From Corinectria fuckeliana (lineage: Eukaryota > Ascomycota > Sordariomycetes > Hypocreales > Nectriaceae), in NCBI GenBank assembly GCA_019137255.1, contig WPDH01000121.1, positions 186,001 to 250,000 on the forward strand: a stretch of DNA of 64,000 nucleotides, given 5' to 3'. Below the pieces are notes generated by a model that did no database searches, was not told where the DNA came from, and worked only from the letters and a program-made list of their open reading frames with translations. Positions within the stretch are counted from its first letter, which is position 1; the number at the start of each line of letters is the position of its first letter. Positions 30,699-42,036 of this stretch are shown in pieces. The position numbers and the translations under genes are program-made.

Positions 30699-33249
30699 GG
30701 CTGACGGCTGAGTGGACCTTGCAGCAACGAAGAAAGATAAGCCGGGGTGTAGGAAACTGAGAGACACGTTAGCAAGAACCAGGTGGTTTGAGCGGTTGGT
30801 GTCAGCAAGAAGGGGGGCGGGGTTAAGCGGAAGGGGAAGGGAGATGGAGCTGTAAGTCAACCGTCGAACCTTGCCTCGCGTATCTAGCCGGTATTGTACG
30901 CACATGGAGCCCAGGTTCTAGATATAGTGGCAAGGGCCTCGGACAATACAACGTATAGCTCTCCCATGCGTCTTGCATCGAGAAGCTAACGGTATGGGAG
31001 CCTGGTATGGCGTGGCTGGCTTTGCCCACACCTTCCCGTAGGCACTGAGGATAAGAACATCGAACTCGAAAGTATAACATAAAACCCATGACAACTACAT
31101 GCCCCACGGGAATGAGTAAGCCACACGATTCCGTATCAATGCTTGTAGTACGTGATCTACGCTCATTATTTTGCCTTCAGAGTATGGCAAAGCCCGAGAT
31201 GTATGCAACTACTGTGTGATAGGCCACTTGCGGGGATCGCCGGAGCGTTGGTCTGAAGCTGACCATGTGACGACTCCAGCGGAGCATCAATGACACATAC
31301 ACATTGGGAACTTGGAGTCACTGGGCCTATGATACAGGAAGTCCAATCGCGCCGTTATGGTGCTGCATGAGATGAGAAGGGATTCCACAGCATATGCACA
31401 GGCGGAGTCAAGGAGGCGTGACATCCACAGCGGGGTGTGGGGAAGCGGGGAGGGGGCCTGGGTTTGGATGACGATGATGCAGGACGTGTTGGAATGGCGG
31501 TTTGGTCCATTGCTTCATTGATGATTGTTTTTGCGATACATGGTTGGTCTTCTAAGATGTCTCTAGCTCATAAGTCGGTGACAGGAAATATGCTTAGGGT
31601 ACGTCGATTGTGAAGATACGCGAAAAAAGTGAAAGCCGGTTTCTTGCCAGGAATATCATCCTAAACGGGCTAAGAAACAATTGCCCCCGCTCGCTCGTGC
31701 ATACATAGTACGTAGGCTACATAGTATTACTTAAGGTACCTGGTTTTAAGAGAGAGGTAAGATGATTGCCTCGCACGAATACTTAGGTGTGAATCCAGCC
31801 AGTGTGCACATGCGAGTTACACAGCACAGGTCAGTACGAACAAACGGGCAGGAAGCCGCAAGGCGGGTAGAGGTAGGGGACGTGTGATACGACAACACGA
31901 ATAGTATCTGATAGTAATGTATTTTTGATTGAGCAAGTAAGCTTTGGAATGGATTGCCGAGGCGGTGATACATGAAGGTAGCGCGTCGTCGTATTTGCGG
32001 CGGTCGGCGTCGGATTGTGGTTCAGGGATGGGATGCAGCCACCCATGGGGAGGGCAGCTAGGCAATGTATTTTGTGCAGCACAATCAGAACACCATGGGG
32101 CCATGGCAGAGCATGTCTGTAGCAGATTAATGGGTACTGAGCGCTAGTTCGGCATGGGACATGATGAAATCTGCCGTGGCGAGAGGCGGCAATGACTACA
32201 AATCCTCATGATGGCAGCCCGTGACTGCAGTAAGGATGGAGGGTTGGAGGATGCTGTAACAGTGGCTTGCCGTTGGAAAAATGAATCCCTGTAGATTGGT
32301 AGGCCACAGCACCCTCAGCAAGCCGCCTAGGTAGGGAGTAGTCAGAGAGCATTGGACTTGGCGGTTGGTTGGCAAGTCGGTTCGTGTTCCGTTGCCTCTG
32401 CGTGGAATCCAATGCATTGCCCGCTCCATCCATCGCAACTATCTTCATCCCAGTCGGGGCCCAGGCCTGGCGGGCTTACCTTGCCTAAATTGCAGGGAGA
32501 GCTGTGAGAGCTGTGAGAACGTTCGGGGCTTGGTGGCGGCCGGTTCACTAATAATTCCCTGCCCGCAAAGTCCATCCGCTACATAGGTGCCAGGTGCCCT
32601 AGCTTGCCACTTCCATGCCTAGCTCAACGGCCCAGAGCGCTGCAGCATAGACGCCTTTGCACGCCAGGTGCGAATGTCTCCACTGGAGCTCGCGCCCCAT
32701 CGTATCTGCGGTGGGTAACGTACATGTACCCGGCACATCTGCAGCAGGACACCCATGGATCCGAATTCATCTGCATTAGTTCTCCCCTCCAAGCTCCACG
32801 CATTGGATCGGATCATCCATCACATCACCGTCCGTCGGCTCCGTTCTCTCTCTCTGGCTGCCTCTGCCTCTGCCTCTGCCTCTCCCTCTCTACTACTTAG
32901 GTATCCGTTCGTCGTCACGTTACGTCACGTCACATCGCCATCTCCCACGCACCCGACCTCATCCTGGTCCTGCTGCTTCTCCTGCTTCTCTCCTCTCTGT
33001 CCCGTACTCCCATCCGCGACTTCTCTTCTTCCGTTCTTACCCACCCTCCCACACACACACTCACACTAGGTGCCACACACGACGACATCGAACTAAGTTC
33101 TAGCTCCTCCAACTTTTTTCTCCTCCTTCGACCTTCTTCCTCCCTTGAAGCCTTCCCTCCACTCATGGGTTGCTGACCTATCTTTCGGCCTGTAGACGAC
33201 CTGGGCATCAAGCTCCGAGTTCGTCTTACAGCTACTTCGGAGTGCAGCC
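30699..33249. other. Long gene-free spacer and glycogenin promoter
   Basis: About 2.5 kb without a convincing exon. The right end (32,850-33,060) is CT-rich and includes a TGCCTC-type hexamer tandem at about 32858-32884, probably part of the glycogenin 5' leader or promoter. A short GTACC repeat lies near 31728. A long promoter is common in starvation-regulated genes, but I cannot identify the individual sites. Confidence 0.5.
32858..32884. repeat. Pyrimidine hexamer tandem (TGCCTC)n upstream of glycogenin
   Basis: Roughly four and a half copies of a six-base pyrimidine unit lie in a longer CT-rich stretch about 370 bases upstream of the glycogenin ATG. CT-rich tracts of this type are common in strong filamentous-fungal promoters near the transcription start. 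Confidence 0.7.
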
Positions 33250-36045
33250 ATGGCTGCGCCTGGTGGGGGCCATGTCTATGCCACGGTTCGTCTGATCCTG
33301 ATGCTCGCTCCTCCGAGCCTCCCGCCTTCCCAGGCCGCTTGCTAACTTGTGCGCCTTCGCGGACAGCTTCTTCTAAGCGACTCATATCTCCCTGGTATGC
33401 TAGCCCGTTCAATTGGACTCGTCATGCCCAACGCTGACTCCTCCAGGCGCGCTCGTGCTTGCGCATTCCCTACGCGATGCTGGCACCCACATCAAGCTGG
33501 CCGTTTTGGTTACACTCGACTCCGTCTCTGCAGAGTCGATAGCTCAATTAAGGGTACGCTCCAACTCGCCCCAACATCTCCATGTCGCAGTGGCTGACCA
33601 ATTTCTCCGCGACACTTCCAGATTGTATATGACTTCATCTTCCCCGTGCCGCGTATCCGCAATGATCGCCCAGCCAACCTGTATCTCATGGATCGTGCCG
33701 ACTTGCACTCTGCTTTCACCAAGATCAATCTGTGGAAACTCACGGAGTTCTCCAAAATCGTCTACATCGACGCCGATGTTGTCGCTTACCGAGCTCCCGA
33801 CGAGCTCTTCGCCATCGTCCAGTCCTTTGCAGCCGCGCCAGATATTGGATGGCCCGACCTCTTCAACACAGGCGTCATGGTCCTGACTCCCAACATGGGC
33901 GACTACTACGCCATGATGGCCATGGCTGAGAGGGGCATCTCCTTCGACGGGGCCGACCAGGGGCTGATCAACATGCACTTTGGGAACCGCTATCACCGCT
34001 TGAGCTTCACCTACAACGTTACCCCGTCCGCCCACTACCAGTACGTGCCCGCCTACCGGCACTTTCAGTCTAGCATCAACATGGTTCACTTCATTGGCTC
34101 CAATAAGCCCTGGTTTACTGGACGGAATGTGTCTCATGGCAGTGGTCCCTTTGACGAGATGGTTGGGCGATGGTGGGCTGTCTACGACCGGCACTACAGA
34201 GTCAAGGTAGGTCTCTATAAGCTGGGCGATTTAGTCACACCCACAGTTGCTAATGTGCCGATGCAGGAGTCGGCTCCCAAAAATGCCCGCCCTACCCCCG
34301 AATACGTACAATATTTCACGAAGGGGGAGTTTCTCCCCCAACCTGCCTATGAGCAGCCAGGCACTGGTGAGCATCGAGATCAGGGTCGTGTTGACCCAGC
34401 GCCTCCATTAGGCGATCATCACACACCACGAGGCCATGATCAACCCGGGGTTCACTATGATGAACACGACCATGAGCACAGCCATGGACATGATCACGTA
34501 CACGACTACGGTGCTCGCGGTGCTGAGCATCATGTTCACCATCATGACCCTCATCATGATGATGGAACCCAGTTTGGGACATCGGGCACTGATTCAAACC
34601 CCCCTGCTTCGCATTTTGATCCCCATAGCGAGTCTGTTAGCTATGCTACAGGGACCCAAGCTGAGCCTCGGCCAGAGCAACAGGTGTCCGATCATCATCA
34701 TCGACCCCAAGACGGAGCAGCCCCTCCTACGGAACACAAGGTTGAGCCAACCCCTGTCATGACTCAAAGCTGGGATGCTCAGAGGTAAACGCATGGCACG
34801 CGCAAGTATAGCCTAGAACAAGCTTTGCTGACTTTGTTCCACAGACAACCTCCCCCTCCCGATTCGAAGCCCGAAGCAATCGACTTCCCAGTCACTCACT
34901 ACGAAATGTCCGAGGACGCGACTCACTTTATCCCCCCCGAGCGGTATCCTAGTCCTCCCAAGAACATGTGGTATGAGGTTCCAAAGGAGCGTCCGGCTCC
35001 TCGGTCAAAGGCTCCTTCGGAGATCTTTCCCTGGGAACGAAATCGGCCTCCACCAACGAGAAGCTTTAATGAGGAATCGCCCGCGCCACCTGTCGTCGAG
35101 GAGACCCCATCCTGGGGTGAACCTCTAGAAGACTCGTCAGTCTTAGGCTCGACGACAACCGACGCCAAGAGCGAGCCATCGACCCCAGCCACGCCAACCA
35201 TCAAGGCTACCTCTGATCCTTGGACAGCCTTCACACGAGTCAACGCGTGGGACGAGGTGCCGGAGATCGAGCGCTATGTTGAAGGTCTCCAAGGGCATCG
35301 TCGTGGCAAAAGTCAAGGTTCTCGGGGACATCTCGGGGGCGTCAAAGGCTCGGGCACGGGTGACAGGAGCGGCGGCTTTCGCTTTCATGGCCTCAAGCTG
35401 ACCGACTTCCCCAGCGAGGTGGAGCGGCCCAGCTTGCCGGTCACTCCGGCTCCGGTCCGGCGACCCTTGTTCTGGTCTGGCGGTGATGCGGGGGCTGGCG
35501 TAGACGAGGAACCCCGGCCGCTGCCAGAGGCAAAGGGGGTGCCTACACAGTCCGAGTGGGTATGTGTGCATGGGAGGCGATGGAGCCCCGCAGACTGTCT
35601 TTGCGAGTTGACTGACATGTTGCTCCATCATAAGGACCCGATGGAACAGTTGCAGAAGCTAGCCAAACAGCAGTCTGACGCATTGCGGCAGAAGTTTGGG
35701 GGTAGCAGGGGCGAGGAAGGCCGAGAGCACGAATCCGAGGGTGTGAGTCGCGATATCCCATCGCGCCCGCTGCCCTTTGGGTCTGTGGATGTGAAGTTAC
35801 CTACTTATGTTGCGCAGTCTATTACTGGCGTGCTCAGTCCCCAACCGGTAAAAGGCAAGGTGACGACGAGCATATTGCGCAACATGGGCAGCGAGAGCTT
35901 CGATCCCGCGGCAACTCCGAAGCCGTCGATTCTCAAACCCAGCTACTCCGGCCCCGGGGCGGCGTGGGAGAAGGACGAGACGGTTCCGGAGCGTAAGACC
36001 CCGCTACTGCCTACGGACGAGGAAAGAGATGTGCTTGACACATAG
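33250..36045 (+). CDS. Glycogenin with a histidine-rich insert and a long C-terminal tail
   Basis: Six exons (33250-33285, 33367-33394, 33447-33553, 33622-34206, 34267-34784, 34845-36045) give 824 residues. The GT8 glycosyltransferase domain is complete. It contains YATLLLSDSYLPGALVLAHS, LYLMDRADLHSAFTKINLWK, the DxD motif YIDADVV (Asp107 and Asp109), DLFNTGVMVL, GADQGLINMHF and GSNKPWF. Glycogenin glucosylates its own Tyr residues to prime glycogen synthesis. Beyond about residue 252 the sequence is unstructured and much longer than in animals. It includes a His-rich stretch near residues 301-352 (18 His in 52) and Pro-rich segments such as YPSPPKNMWYEVPKERPAP. The intron at 34207-34266 is 60 nt, in frame and stop-free, so a naive reading keeps it. 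The last intron (34785-34844) carries a stop. Confidence 0.9.
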
Positions 36046-37100
36046 GAGACGCAGTCGTCGCTAGGTCTCAGTCTCCAAGTTGACATACTAACGAACAAAA
36101 CACGATCGTCAGGTGGATAATAAGGCGCGGAAGGGAGGAAATGATTAATGTATACTGGTTCGAGACGAGGGTAATTATTGTTATTATATGGGAAGATGAC
36201 GGGTTATGGTCTACGTTTGGTCCTCTCTTTTGTAACATTTCTTTTCGCGGGCGGATTCTTTCACCTCCCGCTGCCTATTTGGATGGTTGATGTCAGGCAA
36301 AAGAGACAGGTGGTTGGCGGAGGAGAGGCGGGGTGCTGTTGGGATGGACGGACATTTTTTCGACGTTTCATGCATGTGTGAGCGAGCGTCTCCTGATTCT
36401 AAGGTCATTGAAAGCAGGTGTTACTCTAACCCCATTCTCTTCCGTGTGGTATTACACCGCCGCTTTCTTTTTGTTTCCTTGTGTGCATTTTCTTCCTTTC
36501 TTCATGGCCTTTCAGCAAATTTTTTTGCTTCTCCATCGTCCATTCATCCATCTTCTCTCATCATGGCGGGTTGCAAAGGTTCTCTGCTTGCGTTTAATTT
36601 GAGCGATGATGTCCACGAGTCGTGTAGGAATCGTGTGCATCTCTAGGAGGTTGAGGCTCGTATTGGTATAATTAAGGAGTCACGCAAATGAACAGCAAAG
36701 ACTGAACAAATATGACAGGACGGCCGAGATCTCAGCGTTGTTAACTTGCACCATACTATCGAGAGGTTACGGCTTCACAATCTAGCAAAATTAGCCACTG
36801 AAAAATCATAATGAGTGCATTCTTCCCGTTGCTTTCAACCCTAGTCTAAGGAGCGACCACCACCTAAAATAACGAGATACAATGGTAAAAAAATAAACGG
36901 GGCCAAACACCTCGAAACGCCGTTGTCTGCATGACGTTGCCTCGAGAAAGAAGTCTTGGTTCTGCTCAAGTGCCGAGTACATCAGACTGCCCAAGACACT
37001 ATGTTACACGCGCGGGTAGAATGCAAAGAATACTAGTGAGGCGGAAGTAGAGAGGAGAAAAACACAGACGCTCCTCCGATCCCCGCTTGGGATATGCCAG
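36046..37100. other. Convergent 3' spacer between glycogenin and HRD1
   Basis: Both flanking genes end into this stretch of 1,055 bases. It is AT-rich around 36440-36560, fitting 3' UTRs. No exon is visible. Confidence 0.5.
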
Positions 37101-39910
37101 CTAGGTCTGCTCCTTTGAGCCACCATCTTCATCTCCATCCACCTTTTCATCTTCGTCTTCGTCGTCGCCTTCATCATCAGCGTCCTCGACTGTCACAGCC
37201 TTGCCCTTTGTTGGAACATCAGGCGAATCGTCTTGGTCGCTCGACTCGCTCGACTCACTAGATTCATCTTGCTGTGACGTAGCCGCCTTGGCTTCCGGCC
37301 CTGAACCCGGCTGTGAGGTTGAATCGACGGCGGCAGTACGATCCACAGATACTTCGGCCAGTGTCTCGGCTTGAGAGCTGGGCTCTCCCTGATCCAGGCG
37401 GGGGTTTCTGTCAAAGAGCTGGGACGAGCCTGCCCAGTTGGGCATCCTGGGGCTAGGTGCAACAACGGTGGGAGGCTCTGTGAAATGGGACATCGGGGCT
37501 GAGCGAGCCGCGGGTTGCTCTTCGGTAGGGGCAGCTTGTGGAGGGGCCTCAACTGGATGCGATTCGTTGCTTCGCCTGTCTGTCGACAGTTGCTGCGTCG
37601 TGGTCGGCGTGGGTTGGGCAGCACTGGCATTCTCTGCGTTCGTGGTCTGGGGGGCTGCCTGGGGCGAGGGTTGGGCTGAGCTCAAGGAGCCGTCCAGCCT
37701 TTGTAGCGGTAGCATGGACCAGCCAGGAGGTATGACGACACCTTCAGGGAGCTCAGCACTTCCAGACGGAATAGGAATGGCGTTGCTGGAAACTCCATGG
37801 CGAGCCATGAGAGGACTTTGATTGCGTGGAGGCACGGCATATGTAGGGAGGCCGGGGGGCTGGCTTAACACAACCTGGGGTGGCACCTGATAGGGATAGT
37901 ACTGAGGAGGATACATTGGAGGTTGAGGCATATGGACGAAACTGGGAGACGCCGCAGGCTGGGTCAGGCCAGTCTGTACTTGATCCAGCTGCAGTTGTCG
38001 CTGGCGGAGGCGTTGTAGTTCCATATTCAGCAGGTGAATCATCTGTAATTCCTGCTGTGCGTTCTGAAGTGATTGCACTTCACGTTGAACCATCTGGTCG
38101 ACCTGCTGGAGCAGGGTTCCAATATTCTGAAGATTGTCTCCGGTGAGTGGCTGAGTGGGAGTAGGAGCACCAGGCGGTTGAGTAGCAGTGGGGGTCGCAA
38201 CGGGGGGTGCAGGGGGGGCTAGTCCCTGGTTAAGACCCTGTGGCATGCCAAACCGTTGCGCAAGCTCCTGGACCTGTTGATTGTTTGCCCCAAACCCAAA
38301 GCGAATAGGACCCAGGTTAAAGATCCTCGGTCCGCCGGGTCGTTGTTGAATGTTGGCACCAGCGCCACCCTGTTGACCTGGGGCGGCCGGGTTTCCGCCG
38401 TTCGCGGGAGGTTGCTGTTGGCCAACAGGACGTGGCCCTCCAATGTCTATACGGAGACCAGCGGCACGTTGCTGAGCAGCGCGAGCCGCATCGGCGCCAG
38501 TAACGGGGCTACGGCACGTCGGACAGACTTGTTGGCGTTCAAGCCAGCTCTTGAGGCAGCCAAGATGTAGGATGTGTCCACACGGCAGCTTCTTTGGGCG
38601 AATTCGGTCAATCGCGCCTGGGTTGTTTTCTGGGTCCCAAGGCCGCATCTCCTCACGGCAGATGATACAGGTGTCCTCCCGTGACAGCTCCTGCTCGGTA
38701 GCGTCGGGATAACGGTTCATCTCCTGGATGGCTTTGCGATAGCGGAGTAGGGCTCCCAGTCGCTTGACAAAGTCGCGAGACGTCATGAACAAGTCCCTCA
38801 TGATATGGATGGGCAGACCGTAGAATGTGAGGAGCATGAAGAAAAAGGCGACGTAAATGCCGAGCTTGATCATGTCTGCGACTGTTAGTCATGTAAAGAA
38901 GGCCGAGGTACTTTTTTGGCTTACCGCTCAAGAGGTCCAGCCACAGAACCCATTCACCCTTGGCTGACCATCCGGGAACTTCGATGTCCATCTCGTCAAT
39001 GTCGTCCTCGTGAGGCAACGGCTCTTCAAAGTCCGGAACCTCCTCGCCCGCTGCCTCCATAGCTTGTCGGCGTCTGATAATGGCCTCCCGCTCTTCTCTG
39101 ACCTCTGCTCTCCGCTCGGCCAGCAGCTTTCGCTTCTGGGCCTCCTGGATGTTCTGCTCGGTAAGCGACAGGGCGTATCGCGCCCCAGTCCGCCATGAGC
39201 AGGTAGCGAGCACGGCGAACTCAAAGAGGAACATAACCATCATATTGGGCCGAGCTTGCTGAATCACCGTATTGATCGCGTATCGAAGAATGTATATGTC
39301 GTAAATGAAGCTGAGGGAGAGGGAGACGCTGAGGCGAAGGTGGAACAATCGAGGATTTGCAGGGGGTTGTTGCTCGAGAACTTCGACTCGGCCGTCGCCA
39401 ATCCACCCCCATACCTTGCCTGTAACCAACGCCGCAAACATGACGAGGAACCAGGCGCCGATTTCCTCCCTGAAAATGGTCATGGCGAGGCATGTTTCCG
39501 TTATCGCAAACCACGCTCGCTCGGTAAGTTGTTCGACTTCGACAGCGCGTAGGGGGCCGAAGAAGATTCGTGTAAGGCCGTACACAAAGCTGCTGTACAG
39601 CAGCAAGGAGAAGTTCACCAGGACCTGGATGTTTGTTGATGAGCATGTGATGGTGAGAGGGGGCGTTCGGAATCCGGAAGTGCGGGACACATACCAACAA
39701 GCAAAAGTTGCTCTGGGCAAGATACACCATAGCCGAATAGAAGTTGGCTCGCTGGTAGAAGGCGGAGAGCACGACGGTGCCCGCAAGGGCCGTCGAGGCC
39801 TGTGTGGCGAGAAGTCAGCATGGTGTCTTAAGGCCAAAGCGATAGCTCCACGGAGCTCTAAGCTCTCGCGATGGGGAATTACTTACCCCAGCGTACCAGC
39901 CCAAGCGCAT
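37101..39910 (-). CDS. HRD1: ERAD E3 ubiquitin ligase Hrd1 (RING-H2, multispanning)
   Basis: Four exons (39887-39910, 39695-39799, 38925-39624, 37101-38875) give 867 residues. The start MRLGWYAGASTALAGTVVLS opens a membrane region with several spans up to about residue 310 (FSLLLYSSFVYGLTRIFFG, GAWFLVMFAALVTGKVWGW and others). A charged loop near residues 210-260 is rich in Arg and Glu. The RING-H2 domain follows (Cys346, Cys349, Cys375, His377, His380, Cys383, Cys394, Cys397), with PCGHILHLGCLKSWLERQ. The remaining about 450 residues are Gln/Pro/Ser-rich and end in a very acidic stretch. Hrd1 sits in the ER membrane and ubiquitinates misfolded proteins during retrotranslocation. The GH47 mannosidase gene is in the same window but distant. 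The gene is divergent from a CMD-domain gene. Confidence 0.93.
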
Positions 39911-40409
39911 CTTGGGCATCGGAATTGACGAGACCGAATGAGAGTAAGGTAGAACAACAATAATTGATCACGCCCGCATCCCCATTGTTGAATTCCGCAG
40001 CCGCCCGTGTAGATGCGTCAAAAAAAGCGATTATGGTCGTCTTTGCCGCTTGATGCCACGTTATCGAGTTGGCCGCACCGAAGACGATGACGCAGCGCAG
40101 GGGCATGACCATGGTCACGTGATAGTCATCTGTTTTCTTTATCTTGTCAGCCAAGCCGATGCCGACATTGAGCCGGACGTCGGTTGCCTACCCTGAAGCC
40201 AGGATGGAAATGACTTCAATGCCAGCATTGTCAGCTTGAAAGGCGATACGCTTAGTGACGCTAGCTAATTTTCTACGTGTCAATATTCTCTATTGCTGTC
40301 GCATTACCCTTTCCTACAACAATTGTACATTGCGTTGTTTTGCTCTTGTTATATCTACCAGGTGACCGAATTTGTGTACAATGATATTTGAAGGACATTA
40401 TCAAATACC
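39911..40409. promoter_or_regulatory. Divergent promoter between HRD1 and the CMD-like gene
   Basis: The start codons of HRD1 and the CMD-like gene face away from each other across 499 bases. Some pyrimidine-rich and AT-rich stretches occur (40310-40380). No unfolded-protein-response element could be named with confidence. No exon is visible. Confidence 0.5.
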
Positions 40410-41307
40410 ATGTCCTCCATACAACCAGTCATTACCCGGGCACTCCTCGCAGCCATTCGCAGACAGCCGAACCTCCCTCGAAACTCCTGGTACTTCATCA
40501 CTGCTACGACCCTATCTACTTTAAACCGGCCGGATGAGCTCATCAAAATATACAAACACGCCATTGAGGAGGGACTTGACACAAGCGGAGCCCCCGAAGT
40601 ACAGATAGACCAACTAAGCGTCTCGAGACGGATGCGAGAGGCCCTGATCCAAGCTTCAGCAGTTGGCGGTATGCCAAGGGTAAGAGTTGACCTACGAAAC
40701 CCAAAAATAGTCTAGGTGGGACTTCAGCTGACACAACTCGCAGACTATCAACGCCCTGATGGCACTGAAAGCTGCAACACTAGAGGAGCTTCTCGATGCT
40801 GCACCCGGAGGACCGACTACCTCCTCACGGTCCATGGATATCTATGAGACCCCAACACCGCAAGTCATGCAACGGGGGCAGAGGTTCTTCGACAAGCTCT
40901 ACGGGAAGATTGCAAGGAGGGTCATGGGCCAGATGGACCGGTCGGGGTCGGAGGACCTGGGACTGATGGCCAGGCTGGTGTATGGATATGTTCTCAGCAA
41001 CAGCGACGTCCTGACACCAGCGGAGACTTCGTTTGTTCTCATTGCGAGCCTTATCCCGCAAGATGTAAGTAGTTCTCATCGGAGACGCCTCCTAACTCCT
41101 CGAAACTGAACGTCACTCACTCCTTCCAAGGTCAATCCTCAACTCAAGGGGCATCTAAGGGGTGCACTTAACGGCGGGGCGAGTGTGGAAGAGGTGAGGG
41201 CAGTGAGAGATGTGGTAATAAGGATATGTGAGGCATCTGGCATGCAAAGGCTCGGTCATGATGCTGTTGGCGGCTGGGGATGGAGAAGTGAGGTTGCGAA
41301 CATTTAG
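40410..41307 (+). CDS. Carboxymuconolactone decarboxylase/AhpD-like domain protein
   Basis: Three exons (40410-40679, 40744-41064, 41131-41307) give 255 residues. Introns are 64 and 66 nt and in phase. The protein looks all-helical. The C-terminal part, SNSDVLTPAETSFVLIASLI, then QLKGHLRGALNGGASVEEVR, follows the CMD/AhpD-like pattern (LTPRE-type helix, then an ...H.RGAL.NGA..EEV.E motif). The CxxC found in AhpD peroxidase is absent, so peroxidase activity is unlikely. Fungal proteins of this type are often annotated only by the fold, and no substrate can be assigned. The gene ends the dense gene cluster; the 14 kb spacer begins next to it. Confidence 0.72.
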
Positions 41308-41640
41308 ATCTGCCATGAGTACTTTACTGTAAGAACAGGAGCACGAGTGAATGTGGATGCCAATGTGAAGAATCCAGAGAGGTTAGACTCAAAACCAGGT
41401 CGACATCGTGTATCAAGTCGCAAAATCGGAGTGCCTGCGTATGACCGTCACCGGTGTAGGCGAGGTTGATTCTTCATCGAGATGCCTACCCTAGATGGAC
41501 AACCGAGAAGTCCGAAAAGTGGCATTGGCCAACCAACAGACAGCCGGCCACACAGCTTGGCAGCGTCTCATCAGTAGGCAAATTACACGAATGCCAGCCC
41601 ATCCTTGATATGCAGGTCATCCAATCCCAACACGTCATGC

Positions 41641-41666
41641 CGTGCATCTTGCCGTGCATCTTGCCG
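41641..41666. repeat. 12-bp tandem duplication in the gene desert
   Basis: Two copies of CGTGCATCTTGC plus a partial third stand next to each other, preceded by a related CGTCATGC. This is a local duplication of the replication-slippage kind. Confidence 0.8.
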
Positions 41667-41815
41667 TCTGATCCAGTCTCTTGGCAAATCTTCACGAATT
41701 TCCCTTCACGGAAACTGCCATTCCTTCAGAGATGGAGATCTTCCCGGACCATGTTATACGTAGCACACCCGTTTCCTTTGAACTGGAGTCCGCTTGGGGG
41801 TCCAGGGGGGTGGGT

Positions 41816-41843
41816 AGTGAGTGGTGAGTGGTGAGTGGCGAGT
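41816..41843. repeat. 7-bp tandem (GTGAGTG-type) in the gene desert
   Basis: About four imperfect copies of a seven-base unit (AGTGGTG) are visible. It is a short, probably unstable minisatellite with no coding meaning. Confidence 0.8.
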
Positions 41844-42014
41844 CTACGAATAGGCAAGGCGCACTTCAAGACGGAGAGCAGAAAGATAGAGAAGAGTTCA
41901 CAGGGGGACGTGATGGCGTTACGCGACCGTTTCCTGTCTGGCAGGTCTGCCTTGGGGCAAGGGGGCCACGGCCAGTGTGGCCTCTGACACGCCGCCGGGA
42001 GGATCGATCATGGA

Positions 42015-42036
42015 GCTGTTTTGGCGCTGTTTTGGC
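42015..42036. repeat. 11-bp perfect tandem duplication in the gene desert
   Basis: Two exact copies of GCTGTTTTGGC lie head to tail, followed by a partial third start (GCTGGCG). This is a slippage-type duplication. Confidence 0.8.

Noticed and set aside
30823..31107. Possible small gene downstream of the CDF transporter (minus strand)
   Set aside because: A short frame with no domain pattern, no conserved start context and no splice partner.
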